Below are positions 7,331-16,227 of a stretch of 28,089 nt of DNA, piece by piece. The position numbers and the translations under genes were made by a program. The stretch is from JBEIUO01 sp964549785 (GTDB taxonomy: Bacteria; Planctomycetota; Phycisphaerae; Phycisphaerales; UBA1924), in assembly GCA_964549785.1 (NCBI GenBank), contig CAZJXA010000015.1:1-28089 (forward strand). Direction: 5' to 3'. Numbering within the stretch: position 1 is the first letter of the stretch; every line of letters begins with the position of its first letter. The notes below the pieces were generated by a model. It did no database searches. It was not told the origin of the DNA and saw only the letters and a list, made by a program, of their open reading frames with translations.

Positions 7331-7903
7331 GTGGAAACCGTCGCGTCACTTCTTCTGGGTATTGGCCTCTCTGCGGCGTGCGGGCTCCGCATCTTTTTGC
7401 CCCTGTTCGTGATGAGCCTCGCCTCCAAACTCGGCCTTACTGAACTCTCGGAGGGGTTTGCGTGGCTTGGCTCCTGGGCCGCGTTTATCGGGTTCGCGAC
7501 GGCGTGCACCGTGGAGGTCGTCGCGTATTACATCCCATGGCTCGACCACGCCCTGGACACCATCGCAACCCCCGCAGCGTTTGTCGCGGGCACTGTCGCG
7601 ACCGCCTCTCACATGGGTGACTTCCACCCCGCCATCGGTTGGGGAACCGCGATGATCGCCGGCGGGGGACTTGCGACCACCATCAAAGCCGGTGCGGCCA
7701 CCGCCCGCATCGCCTCCACCGCGACGACCGGCGGGCTGGGCAACCACGTGGTCAGCACGATCGAGAACATCGGTGCCTTGGTGCTCAGCATCATTGCCAT
7801 CGTGGTTCCGGTCGTGATCGGCTTCCTGTTGCTGATGGCGGTGGTCGCGATCTTCGCGTGGCGTCGCTCCCGCCGCCGCCGATTGACCCTGCTCGCGGCG
7901 TGA
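7331..7903 (+). CDS. DUF4126 family membrane protein
   Basis: This encodes 190 residues from a GTG at 7331. The N-terminus LLLGIGLSAACGLRIFLPLFVMSLASKLGL and the following FAWLGSWAAFIGF are typical of DUF4126, an inner-membrane family of unknown function. Around five hydrophobic segments are visible, and the protein ends in a strongly basic cytoplasmic tail (RRSRRRR). The central glycine- and alanine-rich helices (AGTVATASHMGD, AIGWGTAMIAGGGLATTIKAGAATAR) suggest tightly packed membrane hairpins. The start has only a weak purine stretch upstream (CGAAGA). It follows folP after a 104-bp gap and precedes the TlpA-like gene by 51 bp. No functional link to either is evident. Confidence 0.75.
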   Translation: METVASLLLGIGLSAACGLRIFLPLFVMSLASKLGLTELSEGFAWLGSWAAFIGFATACTVEVVAYYIPWLDHALDTIATPAAFVAGTVATASHMGDFHPAIGWGTAMIAGGGLATTIKAGAATARIASTATTGGLGNHVVSTIENIGALVLSIIAIVVPVVIGFLLLMAVVAIFAWRRSRRRRLTLLAA

Positions 7904-7954
7904 CGCGCTCGGCCCGACCCCTGTACAATCGTGCTCCCCAATAGGAGCGGTGCC

Positions 7955-9364
7955 ATGAACAGAGTGTCTCTCGCCGTTTGCGTCCTTCTTTCGACCGGCG
8001 GTTTGGCCTGGGGCCAATCTGGCAAAATGGCGGTGAAGCCCGCGAAGCCGACGCCGGTCGTCGCTCCCGCGAAGCCTGTCGTCCCCGCAACACCCGATGC
8101 CAAGGCCATTCTCGCGGCGTGCGCCAAGGCCGTCGCCGAGCTCAAGGCCTTCAGTTACCTGGGTGATTCTGTTGACACGGCCGACGCCGAGTCGGGGGCT
8201 GCGGCCTACACCGCCGAGGTTGCCGCCGCCCGGGCCGATGCCGGGGGCTGGAAGCTGTACGTCAAGGGGGAAGCCCGCTCGGGCAAGGATGGCAAGACCA
8301 TGACGCCCTTCCACCTCGCCTACGACGGCGCCACCGCGAAATCGATCCGGGAGAAAGACAAGGTGGTCATCGAGCGCGAACTTGAATCGATGGAGGAACT
8401 CGCCACCTTCTTCAGCGGCCAATCGGCCCGCCACCCCGTGGCGTGGGAGATGCTGAGCGACAACGCGTTCACGAAGGCGAGTTCGGCGGTGCACGAAGGC
8501 ACGGCTCAGGTCGCGGGCGTGGAGTGCGACATCGTCCTCATTGATGCGCCGGCCGTGACGAAGCCCGATGCGAAACCTGACGCCAAGCCCGATTCCAAGC
8601 CCGCCGCCAAACCCGCGGCGGTGGCCGACACGGTGGTGAACTCCGGCACGAGGCTCTTTATCGCCACGTCCGACCACCTCCCCCGCAAGATCGAGCGGTT
8701 GCGAACCACCGGTTCCGGCGACACCAAGGTCACCAAGGCCCGCGTCCTGACGATGGGCGAGTTTCATCGTGACTCCGACGCCGCTCTGAAGGCGTTTTCG
8801 ATGAACGTTCCAGACGGGTATCGCGTCCGGGCCCCTGAAAGCGGCGGCGGGGCCGGCGAGAAGAAGATCACCCGCGGCAACCCGCGGGAGCGCACGCCCG
8901 CGAACGAGGGCGGCAAGGACAAGCCGAAGGGCAACGGCCTTCTGGCGGTGGGTGATATGGCTCCGGATTGGACGCTCAAGGACGCCGCGGGTGTCACCCA
9001 CACGCTCTCGGACAAGAAGGGCAAGGTAGTCGTCATGGACTTCTGGGCGACGTGGTGCGGGCCGTGCAAGGCCGCCATGCCGGCGGTTCAACGGTTGCAC
9101 AAAAAATTGGGTGGAGAATCGGTCGAGATCTTCGGCGTCAACACGTTCGAGCGGGGCGATGCCCCGGGCTATATGAAGAAGTCGGGCTTCACTTACGGCT
9201 GTTTGCTCAAAGGCGATTCGGTGGCGACCAAATACAACGTGAGCGGGATTCCCACGTTCTACGTCATCGGACCGGACGGCAAAATTCTTTGGAACGCCGT
9301 CGGCTTTAGCGCCGAACACGAGAAGGAAATCGCGGACGTGATCGCCAAGGCCGCGGCGAAATAA
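7955..9364 (+). CDS. Exported TlpA/ResA-like thioredoxin-fold protein with N-terminal DUF2092-like domain
   Basis: This encodes 469 residues. The ATG at 7955 has AGGAG (7943-7947) at a seven-base spacing and gives a clean signal peptide ending near LAWGQ. Residues about 45-285 look like the lipoprotein-carrier-like domain often fused to redoxins in planctomycetes: LKAFSYLGDS opens it and FIATSDHLPRKIERL closes it. A KPDAKPDAKPDSKPAAKP low-complexity linker interrupts it at about 203-220. The C-terminal 140 residues are a thioredoxin fold with WCGPC (367-371) and the cis-proline in GIPTFYVIG (Pro 433). It probably reduces or isomerises disulfides outside the cytoplasmic membrane. The aldehyde dehydrogenase gene starts two bases after its stop. 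TACAAT at 7924-7929 is a weak -10 candidate. Confidence 0.82.
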   Translation: MNRVSLAVCVLLSTGGLAWGQSGKMAVKPAKPTPVVAPAKPVVPATPDAKAILAACAKAVAELKAFSYLGDSVDTADAESGAAAYTAEVAAARADAGGWKLYVKGEARSGKDGKTMTPFHLAYDGATAKSIREKDKVVIERELESMEELATFFSGQSARHPVAWEMLSDNAFTKASSAVHEGTAQVAGVECDIVLIDAPAVTKPDAKPDAKPDSKPAAKPAAVADTVVNSGTRLFIATSDHLPRKIERLRTTGSGDTKVTKARVLTMGEFHRDSDAALKAFSMNVPDGYRVRAPESGGGAGEKKITRGNPRERTPANEGGKDKPKGNGLLAVGDMAPDWTLKDAAGVTHTLSDKKGKVVVMDFWATWCGPCKAAMPAVQRLHKKLGGESVEIFGVNTFERGDAPGYMKKSGFTYGCLLKGDSVATKYNVSGIPTFYVIGPDGKILWNAVGFSAEHEKEIADVIAKAAAK

Positions 9365-9366
9365 GG

Positions 9367-10713
9367 ATGGCTCTGGCCGCGCACTCGCACCGAGATCGGG
9401 CCGCAGCGCTCCGTGCGGTCGCCGCAGCGCTCGAATCCCAACGCCCCGGCATCATTGCGCACACGTCCAAGGAAACGCACCTCACCCCCGAGGAACTCGC
9501 TCCCGAGTTTGACCGCATGGTCGGCACCCTGCGGCTCTTCGCGGCCACTATCAAGGACGGTTCGTTCTTCGAGGTCGCTTCGACCGATTCCTCCGAACCG
9601 AGCATCGGCCCGCCCCACACCCTGCGCGCGGTCCGTATCCCGGTGGGCACCGTCCTGGTGTTCGGTGCCAGCAATTTTCCGCTGTCGTATGGCGTGTGCG
9701 GCGGCGACACGGCCTCCGCCTTCGCCGCGGGATGCCCGGTCGTCGTCAAGGAACATCCGGCCCACCCCAAGACCGGTCGCTTGTTGCACTCGCTTGCACG
9801 CGAAGCACTCTCAAACCAAGGCTTCGAGGGGTGGCTCCGTTATGTGCGCCACACCGATCCGGCGGACCTCTCGGTCGCGGCAACCTGGGTAAAGGATCCG
9901 GGCATCGCCGCGGTCGGATTTACGGGGAGCGTCAAAGGCGGGTTGGCGATTGAAAAACTCGCGCAGCGCCGGGACGTTCCGATCCCGGTCTTTGCCGAGA
10001 TGGGAAGCCTCAACCCGGTGATCGTCACTCCCCGGGCTCTGCGGGCCCGGGGGCCGGCAATCGCTCGGCTGCTCGACGCTTCCATCGGCATGCGCGTCGG
10101 CCAGCAATGCACCAAGCCCGGGATCATCTTCGTGGAAGAGGGGGACGACGTAAAAGATTTCGTCGGCGAGTTGATCGACCGGATGGCGCAGCGGCCCACG
10201 CGAAGGATGGTCGCTCCGTGGGTCGAGCGTTCATTCCAAACCCGCGTGAACTCCGTTTCGCGCGTCTCCGGCGTCACCTCCCATGGTTCCGGTTCGGTTC
10301 GCGGAGGCAGCAAACGGCACTGGTTATTCGATTGCGCACTCGCATCACTGAACCGGACCCGCACGCTCCGTGAAGAGATCTTTGGACCCGCCGTAGTGAT
10401 TGTCCGAGTTCCGAACGGCACACTGCGGCTCGATACCGACTCATTGTCCGCAATGCTTGGCCGGCTTCCGGGCAACCTGACATGCACGCTGCACGCCGAA
10501 CGTGCGGAGATTACTGGTGAAACGTGGCGGTTGCTCGCTCCCTCCGCCGGCCGCATCATCCTGAACGGCGTCCCAACCGGGGTGCGGGTGCATGACGCGA
10601 TGGTTCATTCCGGGCCGTATCCGGCCTGCAATCGTCCCGAGTCCACGGCGGTGGGGACGCGGGCCATCGGGCGTTGGACGAGATCGGTCTGTGTGCAGAC
10701 GGCGAGCCGTTGA
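9367..10713 (+). CDS. Aldehyde dehydrogenase, 2,5-dioxovalerate (alpha-ketoglutarate semialdehyde) dehydrogenase type
   Basis: This encodes 448 residues. FGASNFPLSYGVCGGDTASA and CPVVVKEHPAHP in the NAD(P)-binding half are the hallmark of the 2,5-dioxovalerate dehydrogenase branch. VGFTGSVKGG, the catalytic base in FAEMGSLNP and the nucleophile in GQQCTKPG follow, then REEIFGP and the C-terminal LNGVPTGV, VHSGPYPA and RPESTAVGT. The enzyme would oxidise 2,5-dioxopentanoate to 2-oxoglutarate at the end of pentose or hexarate catabolism. No other gene of such a pathway is nearby. The protein is about 50-80 residues shorter than typical family members, mainly at the N-terminus and around residues 265-310; the active-site residues are intact. 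It lies two bases after the TlpA-like stop. Confidence 0.85.
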   Translation: MALAAHSHRDRAAALRAVAAALESQRPGIIAHTSKETHLTPEELAPEFDRMVGTLRLFAATIKDGSFFEVASTDSSEPSIGPPHTLRAVRIPVGTVLVFGASNFPLSYGVCGGDTASAFAAGCPVVVKEHPAHPKTGRLLHSLAREALSNQGFEGWLRYVRHTDPADLSVAATWVKDPGIAAVGFTGSVKGGLAIEKLAQRRDVPIPVFAEMGSLNPVIVTPRALRARGPAIARLLDASIGMRVGQQCTKPGIIFVEEGDDVKDFVGELIDRMAQRPTRRMVAPWVERSFQTRVNSVSRVSGVTSHGSGSVRGGSKRHWLFDCALASLNRTRTLREEIFGPAVVIVRVPNGTLRLDTDSLSAMLGRLPGNLTCTLHAERAEITGETWRLLAPSAGRIILNGVPTGVRVHDAMVHSGPYPACNRPESTAVGTRAIGRWTRSVCVQTASR

Positions 10714-10741
10714 TCGGCCGCGCTTCTCATAGACCCCGGAA

Positions 10742-12724
10742 CTATTTCTCTTCGACGTTGCCCGTCGGCGCCTGGCGGGCCGCCGCGGTTTCGTATAGCA
10801 GCTGCCGAGTCCCCATCAGGATGTTTTCCGGCGGTGCGGGGAAGACTTGATCGAAGGTCCGGGTGAGGCCCTGCTTAAAGAGTTCATCGAGTTCCTCCTT
10901 GTACCGTTTCACGAGTTCGTCGTAGGCGAACGCCTGGAGGTCTTCGGGCGCGGCGTCGTAGGCCTTTTCCGCATCGTCGAGGTCGAGCGCGATGACGAAC
11001 TGGTAGAAGAACCCGCCCGACATGATTCGGAAGTCGGGCTCCATCTGGTCCATGCGGCGGTTCTCGCGGTCGATCGCGTTGGCCCGGCCCTGCTCCTGAA
11101 AGAAGAAGGTGTGGACGCGCTTCGCGAAATCGAACTGGCTGCGGAACAGGTCGGGGTCTTCACCCAACAGCCCGCTCGCATAGGCCGCGGAGAGGGCCCC
11201 GGTCACCTGGGCTACGGCGATGTACGGCGAGGTGTAACGGTCGGCGAGTTCCTTCTGCACAAACTCGTCCAACGGGAGCAGGAAGTCTTCGCGGGAGTCC
11301 GGGCCGACCAGATTGAAGCGCGGGTCGGTGCGCATCTTGGTCATCCACGAGGTGGCTTTGCCGATCTCGCCCCGGCGGTAGAAGAAGAGCACGGCATCGC
11401 GGAGGAAGTTTTCGTACCCGCCCAGGTATGGGCGATAGCCGCGGTCGTGCTGGTTGTCGGCCCACGAGCGGGAGACGAGTTCATCCAGGATGTCGCCGTA
11501 CGACTGCACAAAGTGCGGGTTCGGCACGGTCTGGTAGAAGGCGTACTGATCGCCCGTGCGGAGGGCAAGAAAATCGACGTACATTTCGCCCGAGCGGAAC
11601 AGTTCTTGAACCCCGTGCGCGACCATGCGGTCGGTGTTGATGAAGTCGTAATCGCGCTTGTTGTCGTTGGTCACTCGGCTGAGGCCGGCCTCCACGCCCT
11701 TCTGCCCCCAATAGACCCCGTGCGAGGCCGGGTGACGCCAATCCATCGGGCCGTACTTCTGCGTGTAGCGGATCATCCGCTGCGGTTCCATGTGGTATCG
11801 CTTCTCGAGCACCTCGCGCCGCACGAAGGCGATGAATTCGGTCCACGCCCCTTGGAGCGCGGGGTCTTCGAGGATCGGCACCAGCGGCCGGAGGTAATTC
11901 TCCTGGTCGAACTCCTTGCGGTCCATGAGCGTGACGCGGCTGGACCCTTTGAACGCCTTGAAGAGTTCGTACCGGTCGAGCAGATTCATCTCGAAACGAT
12001 CGAGACCTCCCTCGGCTTTGAGCCGCTCCACCAGCGTCCCGACGGCGGGGGTTCTCGCGATCAGTTCCTCGAGTGAACCCGGCGCTTCCGCGATCGGTGT
12101 CAGCCAATCCACGTATCCCTGAATAGCGGTGTCGCGATCCCGGAACTCGGGCCGCATCGGAGGCGGCGGCCCGAGCACCACGCTCCACTCAGCGGCGAAA
12201 CGGCGCTTGTAATACGGATTGGCGTCGTCGGTGTAGCCCTGGATTTTGTGCAGGAATATCCACGCCAGTTCCTTGTGCAGGAGCATGTCGTTGGGGTTGG
12301 CGGGAATCCCCTTCTCGCGCAGGATGCGCACGCCCTGGTTCACCCAGTCCCAGCGCTCGGTCTTGGTCTGCGTCGCGACCGAGATGTTGTACGCGAGATT
12401 CCACGCGTGGAAGACCCACACCCGCGGGAATCTCGGCTGGAGACGGGTGATAGCGCCCGCGAGCTCGACGGCCTCGTGGAACTTGCCCGCCTCCTTCATG
12501 TCGTTGGCACGAATCCAGAGGATATTGACGAACAGGCCCCGGAACGCCCCCATCGCGATCCCGGCCGACACCTCCCACGGTTGCCCGTCCTCAACCCGGT
12601 CGGTGGCGGCGATCCGGGCCCGACCCGCGACCGAACTCATCGACACCGAAAGCACCGTGGAAACGCCCATCGCGCCGATGAGCACGAGAGCGGCGAGGAG
12701 TTGAATGCGGGTGTTACGGGTCAT
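10742..12724 (-). CDS. Membrane-anchored TPR-like protein, last gene of the SPFH/ABC operon
   Basis: This encodes 660 residues from the ATG at 12724. It has one N-terminal membrane helix (about 8-28, IQLLAALVLIGAMGV), then a large soluble region. Helical repeats resembling TPRs are visible, such as AGKFHEAVELAGAITRLQPRFPRVWVFHAW near residues 80-110 and YRRGEIGKATSWMTKM near 460. Tryptophan and tyrosine are unusually frequent (for example MDWRHPASHGVYWGQKG). No enzymatic motif is seen. The position 91 bp after the ABC permease stop, on the same strand, suggests a periplasmic or extracytoplasmic accessory subunit of that transporter. The function is unknown; I have a general impression that similar proteins sit beside ABC-2 permeases in planctomycetes but cannot verify it. 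Confidence 0.68.
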   Translation of the reverse strand: MTRNTRIQLLAALVLIGAMGVSTVLSVSMSSVAGRARIAATDRVEDGQPWEVSAGIAMGAFRGLFVNILWIRANDMKEAGKFHEAVELAGAITRLQPRFPRVWVFHAWNLAYNISVATQTKTERWDWVNQGVRILREKGIPANPNDMLLHKELAWIFLHKIQGYTDDANPYYKRRFAAEWSVVLGPPPPMRPEFRDRDTAIQGYVDWLTPIAEAPGSLEELIARTPAVGTLVERLKAEGGLDRFEMNLLDRYELFKAFKGSSRVTLMDRKEFDQENYLRPLVPILEDPALQGAWTEFIAFVRREVLEKRYHMEPQRMIRYTQKYGPMDWRHPASHGVYWGQKGVEAGLSRVTNDNKRDYDFINTDRMVAHGVQELFRSGEMYVDFLALRTGDQYAFYQTVPNPHFVQSYGDILDELVSRSWADNQHDRGYRPYLGGYENFLRDAVLFFYRRGEIGKATSWMTKMRTDPRFNLVGPDSREDFLLPLDEFVQKELADRYTSPYIAVAQVTGALSAAYASGLLGEDPDLFRSQFDFAKRVHTFFFQEQGRANAIDRENRRMDQMEPDFRIMSGGFFYQFVIALDLDDAEKAYDAAPEDLQAFAYDELVKRYKEELDELFKQGLTRTFDQVFPAPPENILMGTRQLLYETAAARQAPTGNVEEK

Positions 12725-12740
12725 GGGGATTGGGAGAGGC

Positions 12741-12788
12741 AATCGGCACTAGGCATTGGGCATTAGGCTGGGAATTTGGAATCGGCAT
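12741..12788. repeat. Short degenerate repeats between permease and TPR gene
   Basis: AATCGGCA occurs at 12741-12748 and again at 12780-12787, flanking TAGGCATTGGGCATTAGG (12750-12767), in which GGCATT is repeated. The block fills most of the 91-bp gap between the permease stop and the TPR-protein start. It resembles slipped-strand simple-sequence material rather than a regulatory site. Confidence 0.5.
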
Positions 12789-12815
12789 CGAGCATTCGTG
12801 GCTCCCCGCCTCTGA

Positions 12816-14828
12816 TTACGCCCCGGAATACATCGCCAGTTCGCGCTTCCGGAAGATCGCCCACGCCGCGAGGAACAGCGCGAACGTGGCCAGCGCGAGG
12901 ACCGTCGTCGCCATAAAGACGCTTGACCATGGCAGCAACTGTCCGTCAACAAGGCGGGCCGTGGGCCGGAGGTCGCCGTAAATCTGGAACGTTCCCGCGA
13001 CGCCTTGGGCGACCTTGGCGATGATCGTGGGGATCAGAAGCATCTTCCCATCGCGGTCCTCGGTCGCGTACATCTCGAGGGAAGACAGGATGAAGCGCGA
13101 TCCTTCCGCCGAAAGGAACGTCACGAAGGAAACCAGGCACGCGACCGGGAAACTCAGAAACGTCGCCGCGGCGATCGCGAGCATGGCGAGGAACGCGAGT
13201 TTGACCCACAGCACGGCCATGACCCGCAGGAAGTTCATGCGGTAACTGCCGGCGGGGTATGAGATTTCGAGGGCCCCGGGCGGGAACATGATGGTCTCGG
13301 CGTTCGCCTCGCCGGTGCGGAAGTTCCCGTTGATGATGCGCACGGCGACGTTGCCATCGGCATCGACCACCCCGGGTAGCAGACGGATGGTGTTGAACTG
13401 ACCGAGACCGATGGTCTCGGTAAAAGGGTAATCATTCGGGAATTGAAAGGTGAGTGTGTAGATGGAATCGGGCGCGTTCGACCCGGCATCTACCTTGTAC
13501 CGCAGGAAAAGCGGCCGGTTGGTATCACGAACACCCTTGAGCCCCGTGAAGAGGTAGTCTTCGCGGGCTCCGGGCTCGATCGACCGGTACTGGCTCTGAA
13601 CGCTGCTCCGCAAACCTTCCGCGACCTTCTGCTTGATCTCCTGGATCTTCTGATCCCGGATCTCAACGGTGTCGTCGTCGAGTTGTGAGATCATCTCTAA
13701 CTCGGCCTCGACGCGGGCGTCCACGTTCTTCCCGAACTGCTCCTCGTCAACCTCAGGGGGTTCGGCAGCGGCCGTGCGGCGGGCCACGAGAACCTGCGTC
13801 TCCAGCACCACTCGGTCGTCGGAGACGCCCTTCTGGTTCTCGCTCACGTACGGGGCGCTCTCGCCGGAGGCCTTCTGGTCTCGCAGATACTCGGTGAATA
13901 TGAAAATCGCCGACCCGCAGACCGCCATCAGCGCCAGCGCCAGGCCCGAAATCCCGATCCACTTGCCCAGCACATACTGCCAGTGCCGGACCGGCTTGGT
14001 CATGGTTTGCCAGATCACCTTGTCGCGTTGCTCGAAGCACACGGAAGCGACCGCGAACGTCAGCACCAGTACCGCAACGATCCAGAACGACCCCGCGGTC
14101 GCGTATTGCAGGAACGATTGGACCCGGTACCGCAGCGGCTGCTCGGGGTCCAGAATCGCCGGCAACGCCGCCAGACCAAAGATCAGCAGCACGATAAAGA
14201 CCAGTGAGATTTTCATCCGCACGGCCTCGGCGAGGACGTTCTTGGCGATCGCGAACGTCGCCCCGGGAAGCGAAAAGAGCATCGCCAGCAGCCGCATCAG
14301 CACCGAAAAACAACCCGCCAACACCACCACCCCCCCCACCATCAGGGCGGGGCCGCGGGTCGACGGAAAGAGCGAGAGCGGCCACACCACCGCCGCGGCG
14401 ACTGCGCCCAGCGCCAGCGCCGTGAGCCCGAGGCCGAGCCAGATAATGCCCAACGCGAAGGCGGCACTGATGGCGATGGTCGCGCCGACGCCCGACGCGT
14501 CCTGCTTCGCGGAAAGAACTTCGTTCACGAGTTTCGCGGTGGCGCTCAGCGTGGTTGCCTGGGGAAGATTCGCGGCGGGGTCGGCCCTCGAACCTTCCGC
14601 AGAGGCCGGGTTGCCGTCGGCGTCCGCCCCTGCGCCTCCCGGGGTCACCTGGGCGGGGGGCGAGACATCATCCAGGGTGATAGCGGCCGAGGAAGGCGCG
14701 TTGATCGCCACCGAATACGCGAGGAACGCGCCGATGGCAAGCACGCCCACGATCACGCTGGCGATCACCTTGAATGCCCGGCTGCGCTGAACGTAATCGA
14801 GTCTCGCCAGCCGCTCACGCATCTTCAC
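12816..14828 (-). CDS. ABC-2-type transporter permease with large extracytoplasmic domain
   Basis: This encodes 670 residues from a GTG at 14828 overlapping the ATPase stop (GTGA); an ATG at 14822 is the alternative. After a first helix (about 20-40) and a Pro/Ala-rich loop there are several helices (about 120-320). These include a cytoplasmic element CFEQRDKVIWQTMTKPV followed by WQYVLGKWIGI, the pattern that couples ABC-2 permeases to their ATPase. Residues about 330-550 form a soluble, probably extracytoplasmic domain with a helical part (DEEQFGKNVDARVEAELEMI) and a beta-rich part. Two or three C-terminal helices follow. It should form the membrane channel or mechanotransmission subunit with the adjacent ATPase. 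The same motif occurs in the permease at 21633, so the two are paralogue-like. Confidence 0.8.
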   Translation of the reverse strand: MKMRERLARLDYVQRSRAFKVIASVIVGVLAIGAFLAYSVAINAPSSAAITLDDVSPPAQVTPGGAGADADGNPASAEGSRADPAANLPQATTLSATAKLVNEVLSAKQDASGVGATIAISAAFALGIIWLGLGLTALALGAVAAAVVWPLSLFPSTRGPALMVGGVVVLAGCFSVLMRLLAMLFSLPGATFAIAKNVLAEAVRMKISLVFIVLLIFGLAALPAILDPEQPLRYRVQSFLQYATAGSFWIVAVLVLTFAVASVCFEQRDKVIWQTMTKPVRHWQYVLGKWIGISGLALALMAVCGSAIFIFTEYLRDQKASGESAPYVSENQKGVSDDRVVLETQVLVARRTAAAEPPEVDEEQFGKNVDARVEAELEMISQLDDDTVEIRDQKIQEIKQKVAEGLRSSVQSQYRSIEPGAREDYLFTGLKGVRDTNRPLFLRYKVDAGSNAPDSIYTLTFQFPNDYPFTETIGLGQFNTIRLLPGVVDADGNVAVRIINGNFRTGEANAETIMFPPGALEISYPAGSYRMNFLRVMAVLWVKLAFLAMLAIAAATFLSFPVACLVSFVTFLSAEGSRFILSSLEMYATEDRDGKMLLIPTIIAKVAQGVAGTFQIYGDLRPTARLVDGQLLPWSSVFMATTVLALATFALFLAAWAIFRKRELAMYSGA

Positions 14829-16162
14829 GGGCGTTCTCCCGCGGGCCGGTCCGGCGAATCCAGCAGCGACCCGATGACGGAATCATCGACGGCTGGCGGG
14901 CGGACTTCTGGAGCGCCGTTGGCCGGCGTGGGTGAGGACATCGATGACGGCGCGGAGGGCGGCGCCGATGACCCGGGGCGGTACTCGCTGCCTTCGTCCG
15001 GCCCGCGGGCCGAGAGCAGGTCGGTGATGACGGATGTGTCGGGTCCATTCGCCGGCGGAGCGGCGGCGGGTTGCGACGCCGCACTCGGCACGAGGGCCGC
15101 CGGGACGTTCGTCTCACGCACGGTCAGCAGGTCGGCGATCAGCGCCTCGCCCTCTTTCGGCGCGCCTTGGAGGAACGCGGCGGTCTCGCCGCCGGAAGTC
15201 GCGCCGCTGGTCGCGACCTGCTCGGCCTTGGCCCGTTCGACGATGTCGAGGAACAAGGCTTCGAGCGACTGACGGGGTTTGGACACCTTCAGAATCGCCT
15301 GCTCCCCGCCCGAGCGGGCCCGGATCACGCGATCGACCTCGGCCACGGTGCCCTCATCGAGCAGATCGGTCTCGATGGATGTGCGGTCTCGTGAAACCAG
15401 CAGATCGTCGCACGCGCCCTCGGCCCGCTTCTGTCCGCCGTACAGGATCACCAGCCGATCGACGCAATCTTCGACGTCGGCGAGCAGGTGCGATGACAGG
15501 AGAACCGTTTTTCCCCGTTTCCCGAGTTGGATAATGAGTTCCTTGACCTGGCGGGTGCCGATCGGATCGAGCCCGGTGGTGGGTTCATCCAGGATCAGGA
15601 AGTCGGGGTCGTTGATGAGCGCCTGGGCGATGCCGATGCGGCGCTGCATGCCCTTGGAATATTCGCGGACGGGCCGGAACTGGGCTCCGGTGAGGCCGAT
15701 CATGTCGAGGAGTTCATCGATGCGGCGGGCCCGGGTGCGAGAGTCGATCTCGAACAGTTTGGCGTAATAGTCCAGCGTCTCGCGGGCGTTGAGGAAGCCG
15801 TACATGTAGGATTCTTCGGGCAGGTACCCGATCCGCTTCTTGACCGCGACGTCCGTTGGCTCCTTCCCGAACACGGAGATCCGCCCCGACGTCGGCTTGA
15901 GCAGGCCCAGCATCATCTTGATGGTGGTGCTCTTCCCGGAACCGTTGGGACCGAGCAGGCCGAAGACCTCACGCGGGTAGATCTCAAAGGAGAGCGAGTT
16001 GACGGCCCTTGCCACATCCCGCATCCAGAAGTCTTTGAAGGTGCGGTTCACCTGCTGCACGACAACCACGGGGTCGCCGGTGCGGGCCGCTGGGACCGTG
16101 GTCGGTGTGGTAGGAATCGGCAAAGCGGCCGAGGCAAACGGGGCTGAAGTGATAGGTGTCAT
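14825..16162 (-). CDS. ABC transporter ATP-binding protein with long disordered C-terminal tail
   Basis: This encodes 445 residues. The nucleotide-binding domain has Walker A GPNGSGKS (71-78), a Q-loop-region YLPEESYMYG, signature YSKGMQRR (168-175; the LSGGQ position is YSKGM), Walker B FLILDEPTTGLD (188-199) and the switch His in SSH (225). It belongs with the CcmA/NatA-type ATPases that drive ABC-2 exporters. Residues about 312-445 are Ala/Pro/Ser-rich and probably unstructured. They carry three similar segments: EALIADLLTVRE (339-350), TSVITDLLSARG (376-387) and DSVIGSLLDSPD (427-438). The stop overlaps the permease GTG start. The gene lies 65 bp after the third SPFH gene, with a hairpin in the gap and no obvious ribosome binding site. 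Confidence 0.9.
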   Translation of the reverse strand: MTPITSAPFASAALPIPTTPTTVPAARTGDPVVVVQQVNRTFKDFWMRDVARAVNSLSFEIYPREVFGLLGPNGSGKSTTIKMMLGLLKPTSGRISVFGKEPTDVAVKKRIGYLPEESYMYGFLNARETLDYYAKLFEIDSRTRARRIDELLDMIGLTGAQFRPVREYSKGMQRRIGIAQALINDPDFLILDEPTTGLDPIGTRQVKELIIQLGKRGKTVLLSSHLLADVEDCVDRLVILYGGQKRAEGACDDLLVSRDRTSIETDLLDEGTVAEVDRVIRARSGGEQAILKVSKPRQSLEALFLDIVERAKAEQVATSGATSGGETAAFLQGAPKEGEALIADLLTVRETNVPAALVPSAASQPAAAPPANGPDTSVITDLLSARGPDEGSEYRPGSSAPPSAPSSMSSPTPANGAPEVRPPAVDDSVIGSLLDSPDRPAGERP

Positions 16163-16189
16163 AAGGAGTTCGGTTGTCCCACCCTAGTC

Positions 16190-16224
16190 GCGGACGCTCC
16201 GCCACCAGGAGAGCGAGGGTCCGC
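16190..16224. other. Hairpin between SPFH gene and ABC ATPase gene
   Basis: GCGGA (16190-16194) pairs with TCCGC (16220-16224) and CGCTC (16195-16199) with GAGCG (16211-16215), giving ten base pairs with a four-base bulge. It occupies half of the 65-bp gap inside the minus-strand operon. There is no T run on the minus strand, so it is not a standard terminator. It could tune the ratio of SPFH to ABC transcripts or mark an RNA-processing site. Inference only. Confidence 0.4.
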
Positions 16225-16227
16225 TTT

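Noticed and set aside
7924..7929. TACAAT as promoter of the TlpA-like gene
   Set aside because: It is only 25 bp before the ATG and has no -35 hexamer at the right distance; mentioned in the gene entry but not called.
7346..9319. 657-codon minus-strand open reading
   Set aside because: It is antisense to the DUF4126 and TlpA-like genes, Arg/Gly/His-rich, with no domain pattern.
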